Counted from the stretch's first letter, positions 1-11,780 are shown. The stretch is DNA of 64,000 nt from Candidatus Hydrogenedentota bacterium (GCA_016182605.1 JACPGE010000001.1:28060-92059); one strand, 5' to 3'. Numbers and translations are program-made. The notes: generated from the letters alone by a model not told the origin.

Positions 1-30
1 GCGTTTATCGGCGATCTCGGGAGCGGCCAT
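1..30 (-). CDS. 5' end of an unidentified gene running off the left edge
   Basis: An ATG at 30-28 on the minus strand opens the frame MAAPEIADKR, which continues past the window edge. GGAGG at 43-39 lies 8 nt upstream, a near-ideal ribosome binding site, so this is a real gene start rather than a chance frame. It is divergent from uup and shares a 142-bp intergenic region with it. Ten residues are too few to name a product. Confidence 0.5.
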   Translation of the reverse strand, partial: MAAPEIADKR

Positions 31-172
31 GGCAGGATCCTCCAGTTGACATTGCTTGTGGAGCCAGTCTAACAGAATGGGCTATGCGATTGCCGTCGGG
101 CGTCCAAAGTGGCCCCGCACCTGCTCCACGGGGTACAATCCCGTTCCTTCACCACCTGCAACGAGGATCTCC

Positions 173-2125
173 ATGGCCCCACCGGTCTCCAAAGCCCTGC
201 TCAGCGTCAAGAACATTGTTCATTCCTACGGTTCGCAGCCCGTGCTCGACGATATCTCCCTCACGATCCACGAGGGCGAGCGCATCGGCCTTATCGGGCG
301 GAACGGGTGTGGCAAATCGACGCTGCTGGGCATCATGACGGGGCGCTTGACCCCGGATCGGGGCGAGGTGGTGCGGCGTCAGAATATCCGGGTTGCGTTG
401 ATGGAGCAGCAATGTGCCTTCGAGCCGGCATTGCGCGTGGGCGAGGTGATGCAGGCGGCCATCGACGAGATTACGGCGATGCAGCAGCGCTATGCGGAAC
501 TCAACAGCGAGATGGGCACGGTGGATCACGAATCCCCGCGCTATCTTCAGATGCACGACGAGCTGGAGGAGGTGCAGCATCAGTTGGACGCTTCCGGCGG
601 CTGGCACATTGACACGGAGATCAAGCGCATCTCCCAGGCGCTGAATCTGGTGGAGCCCGATCGCGTGATGGGCTCGCTCAGCGGGGGAGAGTTGCGCCGG
701 GTGGACCTGGCGCTGAAGCTCATCCGGCATCCGGATGTGCTGCTGCTCGATGAGCCCACGAACCATATCGACACGCGCAGCGTGGAGTGGATCGAGTCGT
801 TCCTGGAGCGTTATGAAGGCAGTTGCGTGCTGGTGACCCACGACCGGTATTTCCTCGATCGGGTGACGAACCGCATCGTCGAGCTGGACTTCAACAAGGT
901 CTACAGTTTTCCTGGCAACTACGAGCGCTTCCTGGAGTTCAAATGCCAGGTGGAAGACAGCAATGCGCGCACGGAGAAGAACCGGCTCGACATGATCCGG
1001 CGCGAGTGGTCCTGGTACAAGCGCGGGCCGAAGGCGCGCACAGGCAAGCAGAAGGCCCGCATGGACCGCATCGAGGACATGGTGGATCAGGGGCCGCCGC
1101 CTGCCCACCGCGAATTCTGTTTTGAGATTCCCGAGCCGGAGCGGCTGGGCAAGACGATCCTGGAATGCCGGAAGCTGCAGTTCTCGTATGGCGACAAGCC
1201 GCTCATTGCGCCGTTCAATTTCATCATGAAGGCGGACATGCGCGTGGGCATCATCGGGCCGAACGGGTGCGGCAAGTCCACGCTGATCCAACTGCTCATG
1301 AGCCACATGCCGCCGACCAAGGGCCATCTCATCGTGGGCGACAGCACGCACTTCCTGTATGTAGGCCAGACGCACGACGATATCGATCCGGAGAAGTCGC
1401 CCCTGGCCTATGTGACGGGCACCGGAGGGGACTACCACGAGTCCGGCAAGCGGCGCATTTACATACCCGCGTATTTGGAGAAGTTTCTCTTCGACAAATC
1501 GGCGTTGCGGATGCCCATGGGCCAGCTTTCGGGCGGGGAACGCAACCGCATCGCGCTCACCAAGCATTTGCTGCGCGGCGGCAACTTTCTGGTGCTCGAC
1601 GAACCGACCAACGATCTTGATTTGTACACGCTTCGGATCCTGGAGGAGACGCTGTCGTCCTTCACCGGATGCGCGCTCATCGTGAGCCACGACCGGTATT
1701 TCCTGAACCGCATCTGCACGCACATGCTGGTCTTCGAGGAGGGCGGACACATCGTCGAGGTGAACGGGAACTACGACGACTATCAGTTGTACGTATCGCG
1801 GCGCGCGGAGCAGCGTGCCGCAGACGCCGCAGCCAGCCCGGCAACGGGAAAGAAGCCATCGGCTTCGCCCGGGCAGGCAAGTGTGCGCAAGCTGTCCTAC
1901 CAGGAGAAACAGGAGTTGGCCGCGATGGAAGCGACCATACTTTCGGCGGAAGAGCGCGTGGCGTCACTCGAAAAGGCGTTGCAGGCCCCTGGATTCTACG
2001 ATCGGGGCCACGAGAAGGTCACTGCGGCGCTTGCGGCCCTCCAGGCGGCCAAGGAGTCTGCCACGGCGCTCTACGCGCGCTGGGAATGGCTCGAAGCGGC
2101 CGCGCGGGGCGAGATTACGGAGTAG
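173..2125 (+). CDS. uup: ABC-F family ATPase, Uup type
   Basis: Soluble duplicated ATPase of the ABC-F class, which acts on ribosomes or nucleic acid rather than in transport. It has two ATP-binding cassettes: Walker A GRNGCGKST near residue 42 with signature LSGGE, and Walker A GPNGCGKST near residue 361 with signature LSGGE near 450. A linker of charged residues lies between them and there are no membrane segments. The C-terminal 80 residues form a coiled coil beginning KLSYQEKQEL and ending LYARWEWLE, which resembles the DNA-binding tail of Uup and separates it from EttA or YbiT. The ATG at 173 follows CGAGGA at a good distance and begins directly before the first cassette; a longer in-frame reading from 56 adds only low-complexity residues. 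A TTGACA hexamer at 46-51 has no convincing -10 partner. The 3' end overlaps the convergent neighbour by 11 bp. Confidence 0.93.
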   Translation: MAPPVSKALLSVKNIVHSYGSQPVLDDISLTIHEGERIGLIGRNGCGKSTLLGIMTGRLTPDRGEVVRRQNIRVALMEQQCAFEPALRVGEVMQAAIDEITAMQQRYAELNSEMGTVDHESPRYLQMHDELEEVQHQLDASGGWHIDTEIKRISQALNLVEPDRVMGSLSGGELRRVDLALKLIRHPDVLLLDEPTNHIDTRSVEWIESFLERYEGSCVLVTHDRYFLDRVTNRIVELDFNKVYSFPGNYERFLEFKCQVEDSNARTEKNRLDMIRREWSWYKRGPKARTGKQKARMDRIEDMVDQGPPPAHREFCFEIPEPERLGKTILECRKLQFSYGDKPLIAPFNFIMKADMRVGIIGPNGCGKSTLIQLLMSHMPPTKGHLIVGDSTHFLYVGQTHDDIDPEKSPLAYVTGTGGDYHESGKRRIYIPAYLEKFLFDKSALRMPMGQLSGGERNRIALTKHLLRGGNFLVLDEPTNDLDLYTLRILEETLSSFTGCALIVSHDRYFLNRICTHMLVFEEGGHIVEVNGNYDDYQLYVSRRAEQRAADAAASPATGKKPSASPGQASVRKLSYQEKQELAAMEATILSAEERVASLEKALQAPGFYDRGHEKVTAALAALQAAKESATALYARWEWLEAAARGEITE

Positions 2126-4238
2126 GGGATGCCGGGAGGGGGCGTTCTCCGGGTGCACACCAGGCGCTGGAATCCCGCTCCAGGGTCTTCCAATCCAGCC
2201 GCAGCCAGTGGTCTCCGTGGCGGAACTCGATGGCGTCTCCGGGGAATGGCGCTTCCACGTAGGGATTGCTGTAGCGCGGATAGTCCTTGAGCGCGACGCG
2301 TTTGCCGTTCTGGCTGAGGGGACCCCGCCACCCGAAGTCCAGGCGTCCCTGGGCGGGTGAATCGTAGCGCAGTTCCAGGCCGTTGCATTCCAGCCTGGCG
2401 TCAAGCCGCTGCTCCATAAATGCTTCGAAGCTGCCGTCGGTGGCGCGCCGGCCCAATTCGCAGATCCAGATGTTCTCTTTTCCCTCCGCGATAAGTTCCC
2501 GATCTTCGTCCTGCCAGCGGAGGGGTTGTTGCGACCATAGGGCGAGGTAGCCGTCTCCCTTGCGGGCGAAAATCCAGCCGTCCTTCTCGACGACGGCGTC
2601 AAACTGCGCCTTTGGGAGCCACGCGTGGGTGAAGAACAACGCGTTGGTCAGGAAGAGCCCGGCGCGGGTTGAGATCCGGTAGAGCGCGATCACGGTGTTT
2701 TCAACCTGGGCGACGCGGGGCAGATCGCCGGAGCCAGTCCAATATCCGGGCGAACCGTAGGGGATCAGTTCGAGATCGTATTGTGCGGGGTGCGTCGTGA
2801 AGCACACGGCTTCCCCTCCCAGGGTTGCGTGCCAGATGTGCTGCTGATCGCCACCGTAGCCCTTGCGGTAGTCCTGTGCGCTGCTGAGCATGTAGTCCGG
2901 CGTACGGAAGGTGTAGATGTTGACTTCTTCCCGCAAATTGCGCGTCAGATCTTTTTCGTAGCAGCGGGCCACCATGGGCATGAGGCGCCAGCGCCGCGCG
3001 GAATCTATCAGGGGCCGTTGTTCCGCGAAGCCCTCGAAGAACTTGTTCTCCCACCAGCCGTATTCGTCCATCATGCGCAGCATCAGGTTGATTGTTTTCG
3101 GGTGGTTGTAGGCCTCCAGCGTGAGGAAGGTCATACCATCTTCCAGGCGATTCACGTCTAGTCCCCAGCGCTTTGCTTCCCGTACGCGGATGCCCACCCG
3201 CTGGCGGTTGAGCATGACGGGCCGGCCGGAATCCGCCGCAATTTCCTGGAGTACCGCGGGCATGCGGTAGCGGGTGCTCAGGGCGAGGCAGGTGGAGGAC
3301 ATGTTTCCCACCCCGAAGCGGTTCACGCCGAAGAGCAGCTTCTGCGCTGGCCCGGTGTTCTCTGAATCCGGATGTTTCTTCTCATCCTCGTAGCTGCGTC
3401 CGTGGGTGCTCCCGAATGCGCCCTGGAAACTGTTCAGGGCCATGTCTGCAATCAGGAGGTCGGTGACCATAGCGGCCTTTTGCGCGATTTCCGGATCATC
3501 ACAGAAATCGACCAGATTGATCAGGGCGGCCAGGTCCTCATCGTAATAGACATGGGAGAGCCACTCGCTGAAGCCCGTCTGGTAGCGCAGATCAAGCCAA
3601 CGCAATACCCGCGGCCGGCACACGGCCATTTTTTCACGGCCGGTCTGGCCTGAGTTGGAGAAGATCGCATCGGGGAATTTCTGGCCGGCCAGATAGCCGC
3701 CCGAAGCAAAGAGGATGAAGTGGTTTTCCGACCACGAGCACATGGAATCCACGCCGGGCTCGTCGGGCCAATACTTGAAGCGCAAGACCGACGCGCGCAT
3801 GTCCTCCATCAGTCCGGAGCTGAGCAGCGGGCTCTCGCCAAACTGGTGGAGCAGCCGCAGAATGCCGTGCATCCCAAAGTCGGCGCAGTCCTGCCGTGCG
3901 TCCATCCTTTCCAGGGCCCGGCGGATCAGGGCTTCGTCGGGCGCCTGGCCTTGATAGACGCGCACCGCCTCGGAGTAGGGGCCATTGCCGGGATTGAGTG
4001 CGTGGAGATTCAGGAAGGCGCGGTGCCGTTCCTCGTAGCTCTCCGCGAAGGGAAGCGCGGCGAAGCTGTCCGGCGTGTGCACTGTCGGGCGATCGGCGAG
4101 TAGCGGTGCCTGGGCCGTGGCCGGCATGGCGCTGCCCAACAGCACGAGCAGTGCCGCCAAGAGCGAGCACGGAATGCCAAAGCAGGAGTGAGTTGGAAGA
4201 AGTTCGGGCAGCGCTCTGTTCATAGGGCTGGTGTCCAT
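2115..4238 (-). CDS. Large secreted protein of unrecognised family
   Basis: A 707-residue protein with a plausible Sec signal peptide: a short polar N-terminus, the hydrophobic stretch SLLAALLVLLGSAMPATA and an AQA-type cleavage site. I do not recognise the family. The body is rich in Trp, Tyr and His (for example SMCSWSENHFILF and WWENKFFEGF) and mostly helical in character for the first 400 residues, then more beta-like. That pattern would fit an alpha/alpha-toroid plus beta-sandwich exoenzyme such as a polysaccharide lyase, but no catalytic motif was identified. The ATG at 4238 was chosen because AGG lies 10 nt upstream and the signal peptide follows closely; ATG at 4223 is an alternative. 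The frame extends 33 codons further upstream without signal-like sequence. It is convergent with uup. Confidence 0.75.
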   Translation of the reverse strand: MDTSPMNRALPELLPTHSCFGIPCSLLAALLVLLGSAMPATAQAPLLADRPTVHTPDSFAALPFAESYEERHRAFLNLHALNPGNGPYSEAVRVYQGQAPDEALIRRALERMDARQDCADFGMHGILRLLHQFGESPLLSSGLMEDMRASVLRFKYWPDEPGVDSMCSWSENHFILFASGGYLAGQKFPDAIFSNSGQTGREKMAVCRPRVLRWLDLRYQTGFSEWLSHVYYDEDLAALINLVDFCDDPEIAQKAAMVTDLLIADMALNSFQGAFGSTHGRSYEDEKKHPDSENTGPAQKLLFGVNRFGVGNMSSTCLALSTRYRMPAVLQEIAADSGRPVMLNRQRVGIRVREAKRWGLDVNRLEDGMTFLTLEAYNHPKTINLMLRMMDEYGWWENKFFEGFAEQRPLIDSARRWRLMPMVARCYEKDLTRNLREEVNIYTFRTPDYMLSSAQDYRKGYGGDQQHIWHATLGGEAVCFTTHPAQYDLELIPYGSPGYWTGSGDLPRVAQVENTVIALYRISTRAGLFLTNALFFTHAWLPKAQFDAVVEKDGWIFARKGDGYLALWSQQPLRWQDEDRELIAEGKENIWICELGRRATDGSFEAFMEQRLDARLECNGLELRYDSPAQGRLDFGWRGPLSQNGKRVALKDYPRYSNPYVEAPFPGDAIEFRHGDHWLRLDWKTLERDSSAWCAPGERPLPASPTP

Positions 4239-4377
4239 TGCGTAACGACCTGGCGGGTGGCCAAGCATGTGGTCCACGCCCCCGCGCCGACCATTCCCCG
4301 CAGCATCATTGGAACAGAATGGCGGGGGGTGCCGCAAGCTGGCACGGACTGGCTTGTCCGCGCCTCGTTGAGGGACG

Positions 4378-6180
4378 TTACTTTGAGGTCACGACGTAGA
4401 GCGCCTCTTCCGCGAAGAGGTTGGGCCAGAACTTGAGCACGCCCTTGCGGTAGAAGGCGATCTCGCGCTCGATGTGAACGTGGTAAGCCTCGCAAAAGCG
4501 GCGGAAATCCTCTACCGACAGGACCACGCGGTTTGGAGTCTGGTACCAGGAATAGGGGAGATTCCGCGTGACGGGGGCGCGTCCGCCGAAGGCCGTGAGG
4601 TAGCGCACCTTCCAGTAGCCGAAGTTTGGAAAGCTCACGAGACATTTCTTGCCCACGCGCAGCGCTTCCATGATGGCCTGGTCCGGCTTCTGGATCACCT
4701 GCAGGGTCATGCTCAGGATCACGTAGTCAAAGCACTGATCCGGCAGCGCGCTCAACCCGTTGTCGATGTCTGCCTGAACCACGGAGATGCCGCGGCGCAC
4801 GCAACTCACAATGTTGCCCTGGGCCAGTTCCAGGCCCATCGCTTTGACCTGTTTCTGGGTCATCAGTTTGCACAAGAGTTCGCCATCGCCACAGCCGACG
4901 TCCAGCACGCGGCTGTTTTCATCGACCAAATCGATGATGGTGTCATAGTCGAGACGGTGCCCTTCGTAGATGCTGTACGGCGATGCGGCGGGCGGTCCGC
5001 CGTCGGCTTCAGAATCCACGTCGAGCAGTTGGCTGCGCACGAGATCCGGATTGTTCGTATGGCGCAGGAAACCGGAGATCACCTTGGATAGCACATCGAC
5101 CTCGAGCAAGAACGCGTCGTGGCCGTAGTCCGACTGGATACAGCAATAGGTCACGTCCTTTTCCTGACGCGTCAACGCATACACGATTTGCTCGGAGAGA
5201 TAGGGCGGATAGAGCCAGTCCGACGAGAAGGAGAGCACGAGCACTTTGCACTTCACCTTGGCCATGGCGTCATCGAGCGAGCCATAGCGCGCAGAGATGT
5301 CGAAATAGTCCATTGCCTTGGTGACATACATGTACGTATTCGCGTCGAAACGGTTGACAAATTGTTCGCCCTGATAGTCGAGGTAGGTTTCCACCGCAAA
5401 CTCGCTGCCGAAGGAATACTTGAACGCGTCGTGGCTGCGCAGGGAGCGGCCGAACTTGGTGCGCATCGACTCGTCGCTCAGATAGGTGATGTGGGCGAGC
5501 ATCCGCGCGATGGCCAGGCCTTGGGCCGGCCCCTCGGTGCCGTAATACTCGCCCTGTTTGAAGGCGGTGTCGGCCTGAATCGCATTGCGGCCCACGGCGT
5601 CAAAGGCGATCTGCTGCGCGCCGCTGAGATGGGTCGAAGCAATGACCATAACGGACTGGACCATGTCTGGAAAGAGGGCCGCCCATTCGAGGGCCTGCAT
5701 GCCGCCCATGGAGCCGCCGGCCACGCCGAGGAGGCGCGTGATACCGAGATGCACGATCAGTTCCCGTTGCGCGCGCACCATGTCGCAGATGGTGATGATG
5801 GGAAAGTTCAGGCCATAGGCTTTGCCGGTGGCCGGGTTGATGGAGGAGGGGCCGGTGGTGCCCATGCACCCGCCCAGCACGTTGGAACAGATGACAAAGT
5901 ACTTGTCGGTATTGAAGGCCTTGCCCGGGCCCACCATCGCGTCCCACCAGCCCGGCTTCTGATCGCCGGGGGCATGAAGGCCGGCCACATGCGCATCGCC
6001 GGAGAGCGCATGGGCGATCAGTATGGCGTTGGAGCGCTTTTCATTCAGCGTGCCATAGGTTTCGTAGGCCATGGTGATGGGACCCAACGTGGCGCCGCTG
6101 TCGAGCACCAGGGGATTGGGCGGCTCGGCAAAGGTGAAATATTGGGTGTTTACGATACCCACTGATGCGGTTTCAGGCAT
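4378..6180 (-). CDS. metXW: Fused homoserine O-acetyltransferase (MetX) and MetW-like methyltransferase-fold domain
   Basis: A 600-residue single reading frame joining two proteins that are usually separate. Residues 1 to about 375 are MetX, which acylates homoserine for methionine synthesis. It is an alpha/beta hydrolase fold with nucleophile elbow AGGSMGG (Ser157), a late Asp in FSSDWLYPP and a His in YGHDAFLLEVD, giving the expected triad. After a short linker, residues about 395-600 are MetW: an SAM-binding glycine loop VLDVGCGDGELL and the conserved NFGYWKVR and LPYSWYQTPN segments. MetW is known as a partner of MetX-type enzymes in proteobacteria, often encoded by an overlapping gene. 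The gene starts 42 nt after metY stops, so the two very probably form an operon. Whether the domain makes acetyl or succinyl homoserine cannot be decided here. Confidence 0.93.
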   Translation of the reverse strand: MPETASVGIVNTQYFTFAEPPNPLVLDSGATLGPITMAYETYGTLNEKRSNAILIAHALSGDAHVAGLHAPGDQKPGWWDAMVGPGKAFNTDKYFVICSNVLGGCMGTTGPSSINPATGKAYGLNFPIITICDMVRAQRELIVHLGITRLLGVAGGSMGGMQALEWAALFPDMVQSVMVIASTHLSGAQQIAFDAVGRNAIQADTAFKQGEYYGTEGPAQGLAIARMLAHITYLSDESMRTKFGRSLRSHDAFKYSFGSEFAVETYLDYQGEQFVNRFDANTYMYVTKAMDYFDISARYGSLDDAMAKVKCKVLVLSFSSDWLYPPYLSEQIVYALTRQEKDVTYCCIQSDYGHDAFLLEVDVLSKVISGFLRHTNNPDLVRSQLLDVDSEADGGPPAASPYSIYEGHRLDYDTIIDLVDENSRVLDVGCGDGELLCKLMTQKQVKAMGLELAQGNIVSCVRRGISVVQADIDNGLSALPDQCFDYVILSMTLQVIQKPDQAIMEALRVGKKCLVSFPNFGYWKVRYLTAFGGRAPVTRNLPYSWYQTPNRVVLSVEDFRRFCEAYHVHIEREIAFYRKGVLKFWPNLFAEEALYVVTSK

Positions 6181-6222
6181 GTGATGATGCTATCCCAACC
6201 GGGTGTGCGGTTCAGGCAAGTT

Positions 6223-7542
<1,320 letters not shown>

Positions 7543-7662
7543 TCAAACTGTTTAGCCCCAATCGGACGGCAAGTATAGCACATTCCCAAAGGGTTGCCTC
7601 AATGGCACCGGGGCATGCGCACCGGCCTGAGAGCGCATGGGCGCTGGCCCAAGGGAGCTTTT

Positions 7663-7691
7663 GCAGATTGAATATTGGATATTCAATCTGC
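7663..7691. promoter_or_regulatory. 13-bp perfect inverted repeat between cysK and metY
   Basis: Arms GCAGATTGAATAT and ATATTCAATCTGC are separated by three bases (TGG). It lacks a T-tract on either strand, so it is not an ordinary terminator. It sits about 150 bp upstream of the metY start and after the cysK terminator. This would suit a binding site for a dimeric regulator of sulfur genes, or an RNA hairpin in the metY leader. The function is inference. Confidence 0.45.
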
Positions 7692-7745
7692 ACGGCCTGG
7701 CGGACCGGTGAGGCGTTCGGAATAACACCGGGTGAAGCCAGATCC

Positions 7746-7789
7746 TGGGAAAGAGAGCGCCCGCCGCAGGCCGAAGCCGCGGCGGGCGC
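7746..7789 (-). terminator. Probable intrinsic terminator of cysK
   Basis: On the minus strand, about 19 nt after the cysK stop codon, arms GCGCCCGCCGC and GCGGCGGGCGC (11 bp, perfect) enclose an 11-nt loop and are followed by TCTCTTTCCC. The stem is strong and the tail moderately T-rich. Confidence 0.6.
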
Positions 7790-7808
7790 AGGAATGGTCT
7801 CGATTGGA

Positions 7809-8741
<933 letters not shown>

Positions 8742-8865
8742 GGTTTCATCCTTCACGGTGGTTATTTGCAGGTAGCCCGCCGCACGCGGGCCGGCCCCCG
8801 CCGGATCGCAGGCAGGGTGAAAACGGCGTGCCCTGTGCCCTTCCGGTACGCGGGGAAACAGTGGG

Positions 8866-8894
8866 ATGGTAGCAAAGGTTCCGGGGCGTGTCAA
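8866..8894 (-). promoter_or_regulatory. Sigma-70-type promoter for cysK
   Basis: On the minus strand TTGACA (8894-8889) is followed after exactly 17 bp by TACCAT (8871-8866), a perfect -35 and a 4/6 -10. It gives an untranslated leader of about 120 nt before the cysK ATG. Confidence 0.55.
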
Positions 8895-8968
8895 CGCGGG
8901 GGCCCAAGGCCGCACCCTGCATTCGGCCTGCCCGCCGGATCTCCCGCGGGTATCGGGGAAATGCCGCT

Positions 8969-8996
8969 TTGGCACGGGCCCGGGAGATGCTATAGA
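8969..8996 (+). promoter_or_regulatory. Candidate promoter for the DUF2804 gene
   Basis: TTGGCA (8969-8974) and TATAGA (8991-8996) with a 16-bp spacer lie about 30 bp ahead of the ATG at 9027, divergent from the cysK promoter. Confidence 0.4.
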
Positions 8997-9026
8997 CTTC
9001 GGGTCACAGCACAGGGATAATAAGCA

Positions 9027-10076
9027 ATGCGCGCAACGTACCTCGCCGATCATGGCCTGTCGGCCCCCATCCGCACCGAAATCACGAAGGAAACGCTTCT
9101 CTGCACGCCTGGAGGCAGGCTCCATCCCGGTGCGGTCGGCTGGTCCCGGCATCCGCAGCACCGCTGCAATCTGAGCGGGCGTTTCGGGCGGAAGAAGCGC
9201 TGGGACTACTGGTGCATCATGGGGCCGAAGTTTCTGTTGTCCGCCACGGTGGCGCATGTGGACTACCTCTCCCTGGGCGGGATTTACCTGCTTGAGTACA
9301 CGAGCGGCCGTTTCGCGGCCCAGGCGCTGTCCCGGCCCTTTTCCAATGCGTCGGTGCTTTCGGATTCGGTGGGTGGCACGCAGCGCTTCGAGAGCAAGCC
9401 GTTGGACCTGCATTTTGAGGCAGTGGGGGAGAGCGTGCGGATCCGTGCTCGCTCCACGAACCTGGCCGGGCGTCCTTTTCAGGCCGATCTCACGGTTTAC
9501 CGGCCGCGCAATCACGAGACCCTCAACGTGGTCATTCCGTGGGACGATCGCACGTTTCAGTTCACGTCGAAGCAGCACGCCCTGCCGACGGAGGGAGCGA
9601 TGCGCTGGGGCGACGAGCGCCTGGATTTTGGACGGGAGGATTCGTGGGGCGTGCTCGACTTCGGGCGCGGCATCTGGCCGTACAGCACGTCGTGGAACTG
9701 GGCGGCCTTCTCCGGGCGTTCAGGCGGGGACGTGGTGGGGATCAACATGGGGGCAAAATGGACTGACGGCACGGGAGCGAACGAGAATGGCATCTTCTTG
9801 AATGGGCGCATGCACAAACTTTTTGAAGATGTTGCATTCGAGTATGACACGGGGGATTTCATGAAGCCCTGGCGCATGCGCAGTTGCGAGACGGATGCCC
9901 TCAATTTGGAATTCACGCCGTTCTACGATCGGCATGACGCCGCGAACCTCGGCATACTCCGCACCGAGGTGCATCAGTGCTTTGGACACTATGCGGGTAT
10001 GCTGCGAGTGGATGGCCGGGAGATTGCAGTGCGTGAAGTGCCTGGCTGGGCAGAGGAGCACTTCGCGCGGTGGTGA
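9027..10076 (+). CDS. DUF2804 family protein
   Basis: A 349-residue protein that matches my recollection of the DUF2804 family, whose biochemical role is not established. Supporting segments are the early [19 protein letters not shown], the central [19 protein letters not shown] and the later [13 protein letters not shown]. The repeated beta-strand pattern resembles lipocalin- or hydroxyneurosporene-synthase-like beta-barrels. There is no signal peptide or membrane segment, so it is probably cytoplasmic. The ATG at 9027 lies just after AGGGATAATAAG and about 30 bp after a candidate promoter. It stands alone between cysK and the sugar-transport operon, which gives no functional hint. Confidence 0.8.
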   Translation: MRATYLADHGLSAPIRTEITKETLLCTPGGRLHPGAVGWSRHPQHRCNLSGRFGRKKRWDYWCIMGPKFLLSATVAHVDYLSLGGIYLLEYTSGRFAAQALSRPFSNASVLSDSVGGTQRFESKPLDLHFEAVGESVRIRARSTNLAGRPFQADLTVYRPRNHETLNVVIPWDDRTFQFTSKQHALPTEGAMRWGDERLDFGREDSWGVLDFGRGIWPYSTSWNWAAFSGRSGGDVVGINMGAKWTDGTGANENGIFLNGRMHKLFEDVAFEYDTGDFMKPWRMRSCETDALNLEFTPFYDRHDAANLGILRTEVHQCFGHYAGMLRVDGREIAVREVPGWAEEHFARW

Positions 10077-10150
10077 GGCGGGGCGTGTTGGGCCGTCAAG
10101 AGTGGGTATCCCTGGAATACGGGCGGGGTGGCGCAATGGCATCCGCGCTA

Positions 10151-10180
10151 TTGGTTCCAGCAGGGGCATCCTGCTAGAAT
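10151..10180 (+). promoter_or_regulatory. Candidate promoter of the sugar ABC transporter operon
   Basis: TTGGTT and TAGAAT with an 18-bp spacer lie about 60 bp before the first start codon of the operon. A small inverted repeat (AGCAGG...CCTGCT) overlaps the spacer and -10 and could be an operator. Confidence 0.35.
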
Positions 10181-10238
10181 GCGGCGCTGCTGTGGGTGCT
10201 TCTGACATGTCCGCGTCCCCTATTATGAAGTCTGGATT

Positions 10239-11780
10239 ATGCAAGAGAACGCACACGTACTGGTGGAAACCCGGGGGGTCTCCAAATCTTTTGGTCCGCA
10301 GACCGTTCTGAGCGGGGTCGATTTTACCTTGCGCGCGGGGGAGGTTCATCTCCTCGCGGGGGAAAACGGCGCGGGCAAGAGCACGCTCATCAAGATCCTT
10401 GCGGGGGTTTACCAGGATTATAAGGGCACGGTGCTCCTCCAGGGCGCGCCGGTGCGCTTTGCGTCTCCGCGGGCGGCGGCGGACGCGGGCATTGCGGTGA
10501 TTCACCAGGAACTCTCGCTGATTCCCGCGATGAGCGTGAGCGATAACATTTTTCTGGGCCGGGAGCGAACGCGCCTGGGCCAGGTGCAGTTCGGGGAACA
10601 GGCGGGGCACTGCCGGGACCTGTTGTTGCGGCTTGGGCTCAATGTGGACCCGGGCGTGCCCGCGGGCAACTACCCCATCTCCATCCAGCAGGGCATCGAG
10701 ATTGCAAAGGCGCTCGCATTTGAGTCGCGCATCCTGATCATGGACGAGCCTACCAGTTCGCTGAACCAGGAAGAGGTGGATCGGCTTTTCGAGGTCATCG
10801 CGGGGCTGCGCGCGGCGGGCTGCGGCATTATCTACATTTCCCACAAGATGGAAGAGATCTACCGGATTGCCGACCGGATCACCGTGCTGCGCGATGGCGC
10901 GCTGGCCGGCACGGCGCCCGCCGGGGAGCTTCCCCAGGAGAAGCTGATTCGGTGGATGGTCGGACGCGAATTGGCGGCCCAGGCGGAGGTGAAAGACGTG
11001 CGCCAGGATGGCATCGGGATCGAGGTGGAGCAGTTCACGGTGCAGGATCCCCGGGGCCTGCCCAGGCCAGCCGTGGACGCCGTGAGTTTTCAGGTGCGCC
11101 GCGGGGAGGTGGTGGGACTGGGTGGGCTTCAGGGTTCGGGCGCTTCGGAATTGCTCAACGGGCTCTTTGGGGTCTACGGCCGCCGGGCCACGGGCAGCGT
11201 GCGGGTTGCGGGCGCGGCGTATGCGCCTGCGACGCCCCGGCATGCCATTGAAAGCGGACTCGCGCTGGTGACCAACGACCGCAAGACCACTGGCCTGGTG
11301 GGGGGCATGAGCATCGCGCGGAATGCGACGCTCGCGGCCTTTCCACGCTATACCCCTTGGGGGCTCGTGCGCGAAAGTCAGGAAACGGCCGCCGCGGAGG
11401 CCTACCGCACGCAACTGAACATCAAATGCGCCGATGTTTCGATGCCCGTGAACTCGCTTTCCGGCGGCAACCAGCAGAAGGTGGTGCTGGCAAAGTGGCT
11501 GGACATCAACCCGTGCGTGCTCTTGCTGGACGAGCCCACGCGCGGGGTGGACGTGGGCGCGAAACAGGAAATCTATGGGCTGATCCGGCAATGGACCGCG
11601 CAGGGCAAGGCGGTATTGCTGGTCACGACAGAAATGAGTGAATTGCTATCTCTCAGCGACCGGATTCTGGTAATGCATCGTGGCCAAATCACGGCGGAGT
11701 TTGCCCGCCACGAAGCCACGCAGGAAAAGGTGCTTGCCGCGGCCATGGGCCAGAGCGCGGCGGGGTGTGAAGCAGTTTGA
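10239..11780 (+). CDS. Ribose-type sugar ABC importer, duplicated ATP-binding subunit
   Basis: A 513-residue tandem ATPase of the RbsA/MglA/XylG class that energises import of a monosaccharide. The first cassette has Walker A GENGAGKST, the C-loop region ISIQQGIEIAKAL and Walker B ILIMDEPTSSL. The second has the degenerate Walker A (GLQGSGASELLNGL) that is normal for this class, signature LSGGNQQKV and Walker B LLLDEPTRGVD. The operon is complete: permease and binding protein follow. The stop codon overlaps the TTG start proposed for the permease (TTGA), implying translational coupling. Substrate is unknown; no sugar kinase or isomerase lies nearby to suggest one. Confidence 0.93.
   Translation: MQENAHVLVETRGVSKSFGPQTVLSGVDFTLRAGEVHLLAGENGAGKSTLIKILAGVYQDYKGTVLLQGAPVRFASPRAAADAGIAVIHQELSLIPAMSVSDNIFLGRERTRLGQVQFGEQAGHCRDLLLRLGLNVDPGVPAGNYPISIQQGIEIAKALAFESRILIMDEPTSSLNQEEVDRLFEVIAGLRAAGCGIIYISHKMEEIYRIADRITVLRDGALAGTAPAGELPQEKLIRWMVGRELAAQAEVKDVRQDGIGIEVEQFTVQDPRGLPRPAVDAVSFQVRRGEVVGLGGLQGSGASELLNGLFGVYGRRATGSVRVAGAAYAPATPRHAIESGLALVTNDRKTTGLVGGMSIARNATLAAFPRYTPWGLVRESQETAAAEAYRTQLNIKCADVSMPVNSLSGGNQQKVVLAKWLDINPCVLLLDEPTRGVDVGAKQEIYGLIRQWTAQGKAVLLVTTEMSELLSLSDRILVMHRGQITAEFARHEATQEKVLAAAMGQSAAGCEAV

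Noticed and set aside
46..74. Promoter TTGACA at 46 for uup
   Set aside because: The -35 is perfect but the hexamers at 16 to 18 bp spacing (TCTAAC, CTAACA, TAACAG) are poor -10 elements; TACAAT at 134-139 has no -35.
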